This document shows, one piece after another, positions 16,394 through 23,644 of a stretch of DNA of 64,000 bases (positions are counted from its first letter, which is position 1; each line of letters begins with the position of its first letter). The notes below the pieces were generated by a model that worked only from the letters and a program-made list of their open reading frames with translations, had not been told where the DNA came from and did not search any database. Location: positions 100,521 through 164,520 of the forward strand of contig NZ_JADPKS010000173.1 of NCBI RefSeq assembly GCF_023074175.1. The letters run 5' to 3'. The position numbers were made by a program, and so were the translations under genes. This DNA comes from Bradyrhizobium sp. 139. Lineage in GTDB: Bacteria; Pseudomonadota; Alphaproteobacteria; Rhizobiales; Xanthobacteraceae.

Positions 16394-18163
16394 ATGACCG
16401 CCCAGCCGCTGCTCGACGTTCAGGACCTCACCGTCGAATTCTCCACCCGCCGCGGCATCGTCAAGGCCGTCCAGCACGTCAACATCTCCGTCGCTAAGGG
16501 CGAGACGCTTGCCATCGTCGGCGAGTCCGGCTCCGGCAAGTCGGTGACGTCCTACGCGGTGATGCGCATCCTCGACCGGGCGGGACGGATCGCCGAGGGC
16601 TCGGTGATGTTCTCCGGCATTGACGTCAAGGCCGCAACCGAAGACCAGATGCGCGATCTGCGCGGCCGCGAAGTCTCGATGATCTTCCAGAACCCGCGCG
16701 CGGCGCTCAATCCGATCCGCAAGGTCGGCGACCAGATCGAGGACGTGCTGCGCACCCATGTGCAGCAGGCCATGGTTTCGGATCGCGGCGAAAAGGCGAT
16801 CGAGGCGCTGGAGCAGGTCAAGATCGCCCGCCCGCGCGAGCGCTACCACGCCTACCCGTTCGAACTGTCAGGCGGCATGTGCCAGCGCGTCGTCATCGCG
16901 CTCGCGCTGGCCTGCAATCCGCAGCTCCTGATCGCGGACGAGCCGACCACCGGCCTCGACGTCACCACGCAGAAGACGGTGATGGACCTGATCGTCGAGC
17001 TGACCAGGCGCAAGGCGATGTCGACCATCCTGATCACGCATGATCTGGGGCTGGCCGCCGCCTATTGCGACCGCGTGGTGGTGATGGAGAAGGGCCGGGT
17101 GGTCGAGACCGCGAAAGCCGCCGACATCTTCGCCAATCCGCAACACCCCTACACCAAGAAGCTGATGCGCGCGACGCCAAGGCTCGGTGTGAGTTTGCGG
17201 GATCTGTTGCCGGAGGAGGAGCCCTCAGCCGTCATGGCCGGGCTTGACCCGGCCATCCATCACGCTTCGCAAGACTCGTCTCAGTCGATGGACCCCCGGG
17301 TCAAGCCCGGGGGTGACGAGAATCCAACGCCTCTCCTCCTCATCGAAAAGCTCATCAAGGAATATCCCCGCCAGGGCGCCACCGCGACGCTCGGCAAGCT
17401 GTTCGGGCGCAAGCCGCCGGTCGAGCCGGACGTGTTCCGCGCGGTCGACGGCATCAGCCTCTCGATCGGCCACGGCGAGAGCGTCGGTCTGGTCGGTGAA
17501 TCCGGATGCGGCAAATCGACGACGTCGATGATGGTGATGCGGCTGCTGGACCAGACCTCCGGCCTGATCCAGTTCGACGGCGAGGACATCGGCGGCATCG
17601 CGCCAGCCTCGTTCGCCCGCCTGCCGCAGCGCAGCCGAATCCAGATGGTGTTCCAGGACCCGACCGACAGCCTCAACCCCCGGTTCACCGCCGCGCGCGC
17701 CATCGCTGACCCCATCATGCAGCTCGGCGACGTCAGGGGCCGCGATGCGCTCCGCGCCCGCTGCGAAGAGCTGGCGACCATGGTCGGCCTGCCGCACAAT
17801 CTGCTGGATCGCTTCCCGCATCAATTGTCCGGCGGTCAGAAGGCCCGCGTCGGCATCGCCCGCGCCATCGCGCTGCATCCAAAACTCGTCATCCTGGACG
17901 AGCCGACGGCGGCGCTGGACGTCTCGGTGCAAGCCGTGGTCCTGAACCTGCTTCAGGACCTCACGGCGCGGCTAGGTATGAGCTATCTGTTCGTCTCGCA
18001 TGATTTGAACGTAGTGCGCTTGTTGTGCGATCGTGTCATTGTGATGCGGACAGGTCGAATCGTCGAAGAGGGATCTTCCGAGCAGGTCCTCAGCGATCCC
18101 AAGGACGACTACACCAAGGAGCTGTTGACGGCGATCCCGCATCCGCCGTTGCCGGTGCACTGA
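16394..18163 (+). CDS. Fused dual-domain ABC ATPase (DppD-DppF type)
   Basis: This 589-residue protein carries two complete nucleotide-binding domains. The first has Walker A GESGSGKS, signature LSGGMCQRV and Walker B LLIADEPTTGLD. The second has GESGCGKS, LSGGQKARV and LVILDEPTAALD. It powers the DppBC-like permeases. The linker (about residues 280-308) is encoded by an 87-bp copy of the family B intergenic repeat (17231-17317) inserted exactly in frame, so the linker reads MAGLDPAIHHASQDSSQSMD, then PRVKPGGDE. Both domains keep all catalytic motifs, so the insertion is likely tolerated. Confidence 0.95.
   Translation: MTAQPLLDVQDLTVEFSTRRGIVKAVQHVNISVAKGETLAIVGESGSGKSVTSYAVMRILDRAGRIAEGSVMFSGIDVKAATEDQMRDLRGREVSMIFQNPRAALNPIRKVGDQIEDVLRTHVQQAMVSDRGEKAIEALEQVKIARPRERYHAYPFELSGGMCQRVVIALALACNPQLLIADEPTTGLDVTTQKTVMDLIVELTRRKAMSTILITHDLGLAAAYCDRVVVMEKGRVVETAKAADIFANPQHPYTKKLMRATPRLGVSLRDLLPEEEPSAVMAGLDPAIHHASQDSSQSMDPRVKPGGDENPTPLLLIEKLIKEYPRQGATATLGKLFGRKPPVEPDVFRAVDGISLSIGHGESVGLVGESGCGKSTTSMMVMRLLDQTSGLIQFDGEDIGGIAPASFARLPQRSRIQMVFQDPTDSLNPRFTAARAIADPIMQLGDVRGRDALRARCEELATMVGLPHNLLDRFPHQLSGGQKARVGIARAIALHPKLVILDEPTAALDVSVQAVVLNLLQDLTARLGMSYLFVSHDLNVVRLLCDRVIVMRTGRIVEEGSSEQVLSDPKDDYTKELLTAIPHPPLPVH
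17231..17317. repeat. Family B palindromic repeat inside a coding region
   Basis: GTCATGGCCGGGCTTGACCC at the left end and CGGGTCAAGCCCGGGGGTGAC at the right end match the intergenic copies at 53783-53866 and 56676-56785. Length is 87 bp, exactly 29 codons, with no stop in the frame used. It lies in the inter-domain linker of the fused ABC ATPase. Confidence 0.9.
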
Positions 18164-18182
18164 GAGATTGTTTGGGAGCGTG

Positions 18183-18365
18183 ATGGCCGAGCCGCTGGAC
18201 GATTATATCGACGCCGTTTCGAAAGCGCTGGCGCTGCCGGTCGAGGACGCCTGGAGACCGGCCATTCGCGCCAATCTCGAGGTCTCGCTGCGGCTTGGCC
18301 GCCTGGTCGACGAATTCGCACTGCCGGACGAGACCGAGCCGGCACCCGTGTTCACGCTGCCATGA
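18183..18365 (+). CDS. atzG: Small AtzG/HpxX-like protein (DUF4089)
   Basis: This 60-residue protein (MAEPLDDYIDAVSKALALPV, then DAWRPAIRANLEVSLRLGRL) matches the AtzG/DUF4089 family of GatC-like small subunits that bind and complete AtzE-type amidases. GGGAG about 6 bases upstream supports ATG 18183. Its end overlaps the amidase start by 4 bases (ATGA), which implies translational coupling and a fixed subunit ratio. It is found only beside AtzE/HpxY-type genes, which supports the call. Confidence 0.87.
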   Translation: MAEPLDDYIDAVSKALALPVEDAWRPAIRANLEVSLRLGRLVDEFALPDETEPAPVFTLP

Positions 18366-19756
18366 CGATCCAGCCAGATTTGACGGCTGCTGAGATCGCC
18401 AAGGCGGTGGCCGGTGGGCAATTGTCCGCGCTCGATGCCGCCGAAGCCGCGTTCGCACGGATCAAGCAGCACGACACCGTCCTCAATTCCTTCACCGACG
18501 TCACCGCCGATCGTGCTCGCGCCAAGGCGCGCGCGATCGACGCCGATATCGCGGCCGGCAAGACCGTCGGCCCGCTCGCCGGCGTCCCCTTCGCGGTGAA
18601 GAATTTGTTCGACGTCGCGGGCCTCACCACGCGTGCCGGCTCGAAAATCAACCGCGATCTCGCACCGGCCAAGCGCGACGCCACGCTGATCGAGCGCATG
18701 GAAGCGGCCGGGGCGGTGTTGGTCGGTGCGCTCAACATGGGCGAATACGCCTACGACTTCACCGGCGAGAACATCCATGACGGCCCTTCGCGCAATCCGC
18801 ACGACACGACGCGGATGAGCGGCGGCTCGTCGGGCGGGTCCGGCAGCGCCGTCGGCGGCGCGCTGGTGCCGATTGCACTCGGCTCTGACACCAACGGCTC
18901 GATCCGTGTGCCATCCTCGTTCTGCGGCATTTTTGGCCTGAAGCCGACCTATGGCCGGCTGTCGCGGGCGCGCTCGTTTCCGTTCGTCGCGAGCCTCGAT
19001 CATCTCGGCCCGTTCGCGCGTTCGGTCACCGATCTCGCGCTGGCCTATGACGCGATGCAGGGACCGGATGCCGACGATGCCGCCTGCACCACGCGTGGTC
19101 TGGAGCCGACGCTGCCGCTGCTTGCCAATCCGGTTTCGGACCTGCGCATCGCGATTGCCGGCGGTTACTTCCAGAACAACCTGTTTCCCGAGGCTGTCGA
19201 AGCGGTCAGCCGCGTCGCCAAGGCACTGGGCGCAACGCGGGTGGTGGACGTGCCCGAAGCCGCGCGCGCCCGCGCGGCGGCCTATGTCATCACCACTACC
19301 GAAGGTGCTTCGCTGCATCTCGATCGCCTGCGCAAGCGGCCAAACGATTTCGATCCAGCCGTGCGCGACCGCTTGATTGCGGGCGCCATGGTGCCGGCGC
19401 CGCTGGTCGACCGCGCACAGAAATTCCGTCGCTGGTATCGTGCGCAGCTCGCCGAGATCTTCAAATCCGTCGACGTGCTGATCGCACCCGCCACGCCCTG
19501 CACGGCGCCGAAGCTCGGCCAGGTCAATTTCAATCTCGGTGGCGTCGAGCTGCCGGTGCGCGCCAATATCGGCATCCACACCCAGCCGATCTCGTTCATC
19601 GGCCTGCCAGTGGTCGCAGTTCCGGTGCCGCTCGAGCCGCTGCCGATCGGCGTGCAGATCATCGCCGCGCCCTGGCGCGAGGACATCGCGCTGCGCGTCG
19701 CGCACGCATTGGAGAAGATGGGCGTCGTCGCCGCGCCCGCGCCGAAAGGAATCTAA
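18362..19756 (+). CDS. atzE: AtzE-family amidase (1-carboxybiuret hydrolase-like)
   Basis: This 464-residue amidase-signature enzyme has the catalytic Lys in GVPFAVKNLFDVAG and the Ser-rich box MSGGSSGGSGSAVGG, with cis-Ser and nucleophilic Ser in GSDTNGSIRVPSSFCG. It belongs to the AtzE/HpxY branch, which needs the small AtzG/HpxX subunit encoded just upstream. In cyanuric-acid catabolism AtzE deaminates 1-carboxybiuret; in purine catabolism the HpxY relative acts near oxalurate. Nearby allophanate hydrolase favours a biuret/ureide route, but no cyanuric acid hydrolase is present here. Confidence 0.88.
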   Translation: MTIQPDLTAAEIAKAVAGGQLSALDAAEAAFARIKQHDTVLNSFTDVTADRARAKARAIDADIAAGKTVGPLAGVPFAVKNLFDVAGLTTRAGSKINRDLAPAKRDATLIERMEAAGAVLVGALNMGEYAYDFTGENIHDGPSRNPHDTTRMSGGSSGGSGSAVGGALVPIALGSDTNGSIRVPSSFCGIFGLKPTYGRLSRARSFPFVASLDHLGPFARSVTDLALAYDAMQGPDADDAACTTRGLEPTLPLLANPVSDLRIAIAGGYFQNNLFPEAVEAVSRVAKALGATRVVDVPEAARARAAAYVITTTEGASLHLDRLRKRPNDFDPAVRDRLIAGAMVPAPLVDRAQKFRRWYRAQLAEIFKSVDVLIAPATPCTAPKLGQVNFNLGGVELPVRANIGIHTQPISFIGLPVVAVPVPLEPLPIGVQIIAAPWREDIALRVAHALEKMGVVAAPAPKGI

Positions 19757-19757
19757 A

Positions 19758-20150
19758 ATGGAAATCGATCTCCCCGACGTGATCGCGGAAGTCAAAGCCG
19801 CGTTCGAGCGCTATGAGCAGGCGCTGATCACCAACGACGTTGCCGTGCTCGGCGAGCTCTTCCGCAACGATCCCCGCACGCTGCGCTACGGCATCGGCGA
19901 GAACCTCTACGGCTACGCGGCGATCTCCGGCTTCCGCGCCGGCCGCTCGCCAATCGGCCTCAACCGCCGCACCGACAAGACCGTGATATCGAGCTACGGC
20001 CGCGACACGGCGGTCGCCTCCACCTTGTTCTATCGCGACACCGCGCCCGGCAAGGTCGGCCGGCAGATGCAGACCTGGATACGCTTCCCGGAGGGCTGGC
20101 GCGTCGTCGCCGCCCATGTCAGCATCATCGACGAGTCGAAAGAGACCTGA
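19758..20150 (+). CDS. atzH: AtzH/HpxZ-like protein (DUF3225, NTF2-like fold)
   Basis: The 130-residue protein (MEIDLPDVIAEVKAAFERYE, then LGELFRNDPRTLRYGIGENL) matches the AtzH/HpxZ family. These are small NTF2-like proteins encoded with AtzGE or HpxXY; AtzH is reported to act on 1-carboxybiuret. It starts one base after the amidase stop, so is clearly in the same operon. The direct role in this organism is inferred. Confidence 0.85.
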   Translation: MEIDLPDVIAEVKAAFERYEQALITNDVAVLGELFRNDPRTLRYGIGENLYGYAAISGFRAGRSPIGLNRRTDKTVISSYGRDTAVASTLFYRDTAPGKVGRQMQTWIRFPEGWRVVAAHVSIIDESKET

Positions 20151-20154
20151 CCGT

Positions 20155-20877
20155 ATGGCGCTTGACGATCTTCCGCAGGGAACACTGCCGGCCGAGCCGG
20201 TGGTGCCGCGCGTCGACCGGGCGCAACCCAGCGTGCACAAGGTGACGCGCGCCGAGGAGCTGCGGCTTCAGCTTGCCGACGAAATCGTGCGCGGAACCCT
20301 GGCTCCCGGTGCGCCGCTGGACGAGACCGACATCGCGCGGCGCTTCAACGTCTCGCGCACCCCGGTCCGCGAGGCGCTGCGCCAACTGGTGGCGAGCGGC
20401 CTCGTCGAGTCGCGCGCCCATCGCGGCGCGGTGGTGGCGCAGCCATCGGCGGAGCGGCTGACAAGCATGTTCGAGGCGATGGCGGAGCTCGAGGCGCTGT
20501 GCGCGGGCCTTGCTGCCGGGCGCATGTCGGCCGCCGAGCGCCATGGTCTCGAAGCCATCCACGAAGAGTTGCGGGTGCTGAGCTACGCCGGCAATCCCGA
20601 TCGCTTCCACGAGGTCAACGAGCGCTTCCATAACGCGATCTATGCCGGCTCGCAGAACGGCTACATCGCCGAGATCACGCTCGCGACCCGCGTGCGCGTG
20701 CAACCGTTCCGCCGCGCCCAGTTCCGCAATCTCGGCCGTCTCGCCAAGTCGCAAGCCGAGCACGACCAGGTCGTCGTCGCCATCATGCGCGGCGACAAGC
20801 AGGGCGCCGCCGCGGCGATGCGCGCGCATATCGAGCTGGTGCGCGGGGAGTATGAGATCTACGCGGTGTCGGTGTGA
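20155..20877 (+). CDS. GntR-family regulator, FCD subgroup
   Basis: This 240-residue regulator has a GntR winged helix at about 25-90 (EELRLQLADEIVRGTLAPGA, ARRFNVSRTPVREALRQLVA) and an all-helical FCD ligand domain at 100-230, including the metal/ligand His region RFHEVNERFHNAIYAG. It starts 4 bp after atzH, as last gene of the operon, so it probably autoregulates the transporter-atzGEH transcript. The inducer may be a ureide or carboxylate. No clear operator was seen, partly because repeats occupy the junctions. Confidence 0.9.
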   Translation: MALDDLPQGTLPAEPVVPRVDRAQPSVHKVTRAEELRLQLADEIVRGTLAPGAPLDETDIARRFNVSRTPVREALRQLVASGLVESRAHRGAVVAQPSAERLTSMFEAMAELEALCAGLAAGRMSAAERHGLEAIHEELRVLSYAGNPDRFHEVNERFHNAIYAGSQNGYIAEITLATRVRVQPFRRAQFRNLGRLAKSQAEHDQVVVAIMRGDKQGAAAAMRAHIELVRGEYEIYAVSV

Positions 20878-20880
20878 TAT

Positions 20881-20970
20881 CGTAGGGTGGGCAAAGGCGC
20901 GAAGCGCCGTGCCCACCATCTACCCAAGCTGACGGTGATGGTGGGCACGCTTCGCTTTGCCCACCCTACG
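20881..20970. repeat. Intergenic palindromic repeat, family D
   Basis: CGTAGGGTGGGCAAAGGCGC begins and GCTTTGCCCACCCTACG ends the element. The central arms ATGGTGGGCAC and GTGCCCACCAT are inverted. It lies in the convergent gap between gntR and atzF, where it may also fold as a bidirectional terminator. A second copy is at 48332-48424. Confidence 0.85.
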
Positions 20971-20974
20971 AAAC

Positions 20975-22795
20975 TCACACCGTCGCAGCTTCCGCCATAT
21001 ACGCCCGCCAGCCGCCATAGCCGGTGATATCGCGGGCATCGCCCAGCACTTCCGGCTCGACGAGAAACCCCTTCACGTTGCGGCCATCGGCCAGCCGCAC
21101 CGTGCCGATCGCCATCGGCGCGGGGATCGCGTTGACGAACTTGCCGAACGCGGCCGACGACAACGACCAGATCTCCAGCTCGATCGACGCGCCCTTGCCG
21201 GCTTCGACGCGCAGCATGCCCGGCTTCGGCGGCGTGGTCTTCAGTGCGTAGAGCTTGTAATCCGGCGCCGTCTTGGTCGCTTCGATCAGCTCTCCGTTCA
21301 GGGCCTTCAATTCGCCGTTCAGCGCCATGCCGGAGAGGTGCGCACCGACCACGGCGATCGGAATCTCGTCGCTGCTGTCAGCAGCGAGCTTTGCGAGCGG
21401 TGCTTGTGCTGTGCCCTTCGCACCGACCGTCAGCTTGGTATCCGCATGGAACACGCGGCCGATGCTCGCCAGCAGCGCATCACGGCCGGCCGGTGCGAGC
21501 AGCGTGATGCCGAACGGAATGCCGTCGGCGCGCATCGATGCCGGCAATGCGAGACCGCAGAGGTCGAGCAGATTGACAAAGTTGGTGTAGGTGCCGAGAC
21601 GACTGTTAAGTTCGATCGGATTGGCCAGCACCTGCGCAGTCGTGTACGCCGTCGGCGCCGTCGGCAGCACCAGCGCGTCGAGATTGGTGAAGGTGCGTTC
21701 GGCAATCTTGCGCAGCCCCTGCAGGCGGTAGAGTGCAGAGAATGTCTCCGCCGCCGTCAGCCGCGCGCCGGCGGCGGTGATCTCGCGCGTCACCGGATGG
21801 ATCGTATCAGGCGCGGACGCCAGCAGGTTGCGGATCACGAGATAACGCTCGGCGACCCACGGCCCCTCATAGAGCAGCCGCGCGGTCTCGTAGAACGGCT
21901 CGAGGTCGAACTCGACCAGCGTTGCGCCGAGCGCGGTCCAGCGCTTCAGCGCATCGGCATGGGCGGCCTCCGCCCTTTTGTCGCCGAAGAAGATCAGCTG
22001 CCCGTTGCGCGGCACGCCGAGGCGCAAATTTGCCGGGAACGGCGTGATCGCGCCCAGCGGCCGGTCGCGCGAGAACGGGTCGGCCTGGTCTGGACCCGCC
22101 ATCACGGAGAGCGCGAGGGCTGCGTCGTCGACCGTCAAAGCAAAAACCGAGATGCAGTCGAGCGTGCGGCAGGCCGGCACCAGTCCCGCGGTCGAGATCA
22201 TGCCGAGGCTCGGCTTCAGCCCGACGATGTTGTTGAGCATCGCCGGCACGCGGCCGCTGCCGGCGGTGTCGGTGCCGAGCGACAGCGGCACGAGTCCGGC
22301 ACCGACGGCGACCGCCGATCCCGAGCTCGAGCCGCCGGGAATGAGATCCTCGCGGATCGAATTTTTCGGAATGCCGTAGGGCGAGCGCACACCGACGAGG
22401 CCGGTTGCGAACTGGTCGAGATTGGTCTTGCCGATGATGATCGCGCCGGCGGCGCGCAGGCGCTCCACCGCGGTCGAATCATGCGTCGGCGTATAGGAGA
22501 AGGCCGGGCAGGCCGCCGTGGTCGGAAATCCCAGCGCGTCGATATTGTCCTTCACTGCGACCGGCACGCCATAGAGCGGCAGGCTGGCTGCATCCGCACG
22601 CTCGGCAAGCTTCTCGGCTTCCGCGATCACGTCCGTCTCGTCACGCAGGCTGATGAAGATGGCGGGATCGTTGCGGTCGCGGATGCGCTGATAGGTGCGC
22701 GCCACGGTCTGCGCAGGTGTAATCGTGCCCGCGCGATGTGCGGCCACAATCGCGGCGATCGTTTCAGGCTGCTCAGCCCCCATTTCAGCCCTCAT
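20975..22795 (-). CDS. atzF: Allophanate hydrolase
   Basis: This 606-residue enzyme has an N-terminal amidase domain (Lys in VPVAVKDNIDALG, Ser box PGGSSSGSAVAVGAG, nucleophile region GTDTAGSGRVPA). A C-terminal AtzF domain covers about the last 160 residues (MALNGELKALNGELIEATKT, ending GYGGWRAYM). It hydrolyses allophanate to ammonium and CO2, the last step of urea-amidolyase-type and cyanuric acid/biuret degradation. Length matches the family (about 600). ATG 22795 is chosen for GGAG 10 bases upstream; 22783 is possible. It converges on the atzGEH operon, giving a functional set from carboxybiuret/ureide to ammonia. Confidence 0.95.
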   Translation of the reverse strand: MRAEMGAEQPETIAAIVAAHRAGTITPAQTVARTYQRIRDRNDPAIFISLRDETDVIAEAEKLAERADAASLPLYGVPVAVKDNIDALGFPTTAACPAFSYTPTHDSTAVERLRAAGAIIIGKTNLDQFATGLVGVRSPYGIPKNSIREDLIPGGSSSGSAVAVGAGLVPLSLGTDTAGSGRVPAMLNNIVGLKPSLGMISTAGLVPACRTLDCISVFALTVDDAALALSVMAGPDQADPFSRDRPLGAITPFPANLRLGVPRNGQLIFFGDKRAEAAHADALKRWTALGATLVEFDLEPFYETARLLYEGPWVAERYLVIRNLLASAPDTIHPVTREITAAGARLTAAETFSALYRLQGLRKIAERTFTNLDALVLPTAPTAYTTAQVLANPIELNSRLGTYTNFVNLLDLCGLALPASMRADGIPFGITLLAPAGRDALLASIGRVFHADTKLTVGAKGTAQAPLAKLAADSSDEIPIAVVGAHLSGMALNGELKALNGELIEATKTAPDYKLYALKTTPPKPGMLRVEAGKGASIELEIWSLSSAAFGKFVNAIPAPMAIGTVRLADGRNVKGFLVEPEVLGDARDITGYGGWRAYMAEAATV

Positions 22796-22989
22796 GGCGA
22801 CAAAACTCCGGCAACGTCTCTTCACCCGGATTGAAGCAAGCGATGTGCCATTGTGTACAGAATCCGGGCAGGGCGGTTGCTCCGGATATTATCGAAGGAT
22901 CAGTGGCTTGGGGGATATTTCGATTGCCGGGCAGGCGGCGGCACCGTCGCCCTGTTACGTGCATTTGCACAAATCTTGAGCAGACGAGA

Positions 22990-23496
22990 TCAGGTGAAGC
23001 CGGCGAGGATCCGGAGCAGGCGCTGCCGGTTGGCCTTGCCGATCTTCTCTTCCACATGCCGCTCGTGCTCGGCGGCGAGGCGCTTGAATTTGGCGAGCGC
23101 CGTCTCACCCGGTGCGGTGAGGTGCAGCGCGTGGGAGCGGCGGTCCGCCTTCGACTTGATCCGCTTCACCAGCTTGCGCTGTTCGAGGCTGTCGAGCAGA
23201 TGCACCAGCCGCGCGCGCTCGATGCCGAGCCGATTGGCCACCGCCATCTGCGACAGGCCGGGATTGGCGCCGATCACCGTCAGCACGGAATATTGTGTCG
23301 GCCGGATGCCGACCTCGCCGAGGGTCCTGATGAAGTCCTGGAAGATCCAGATCTGGAAGCGCCGCACCGCATAGCCGGCGTGGCCGACCAGCGCGTCGAG
23401 GCCGATCTCGTCCGTGTCGTGTTGCCGCGCCGCGCCGTTGCCGGCGCGTTTGCGCGGGGAGGGGCGGGTGTCGGTTCGGGCTGTGCTGGCTGTCAC
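22990..23496 (-). CDS. MarR-family regulator (FerR/CouR-like)
   Basis: This 168-residue MarR protein has the winged helix in GIRPTQYSVLTVIGANPGLS, MAVANRLGIERARLVHLLDS and the wing SKADRRSHALHLTAPGE. GTG 23496 is the better start: AGGAG lies 8 bases upstream. It diverges from feruloyl-CoA synthase, and the intergenic gap holds overlapping palindromes suited to a dimer. MarR repressors of this position (CouR, FerR) usually respond to cinnamoyl-CoA thioesters made by the neighbouring ligase; that role is inferred here. Confidence 0.88.
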   Translation of the reverse strand: MTASTARTDTRPSPRKRAGNGAARQHDTDEIGLDALVGHAGYAVRRFQIWIFQDFIRTLGEVGIRPTQYSVLTVIGANPGLSQMAVANRLGIERARLVHLLDSLEQRKLVKRIKSKADRRSHALHLTAPGETALAKFKRLAAEHERHVEEKIGKANRQRLLRILAGFT

Positions 23497-23546
23497 ATCG
23501 TGTCTCCTGCCGCGCAACCTTAGCGGCTCGACGGCTTAGCCGGAAG

Positions 23547-23573
23547 ATTGTTGTTGACGACAACAATTGTTGT
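23547..23573. promoter_or_regulatory. Overlapping palindromes, probable MarR operator
   Basis: ATTGTTGT (23547-23554) and ACAACAAT (23560-23567) form 8-bp arms around 5 bases. The right arm is shared with a perfect 14-bp palindrome ACAACAATTGTTGT (23560-23573). The site lies between the divergent marR (start 23496) and fcs (start 23645), the expected place for a shared operator. Confidence 0.65.
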
Positions 23574-23644
23574 GCCCGACATTATGGCCAAGCAGCCCGG
23601 AACGAAGCTGCGGCCGGTCCGGACGTCCCCGGCGAGGAGGAACC

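Noticed and set aside
20957..22834. A 625-codon plus-strand frame opposite allophanate hydrolase
   Set aside because: Antisense shadow rich in Arg/His/Glu; AtzF motifs on the minus strand are complete.
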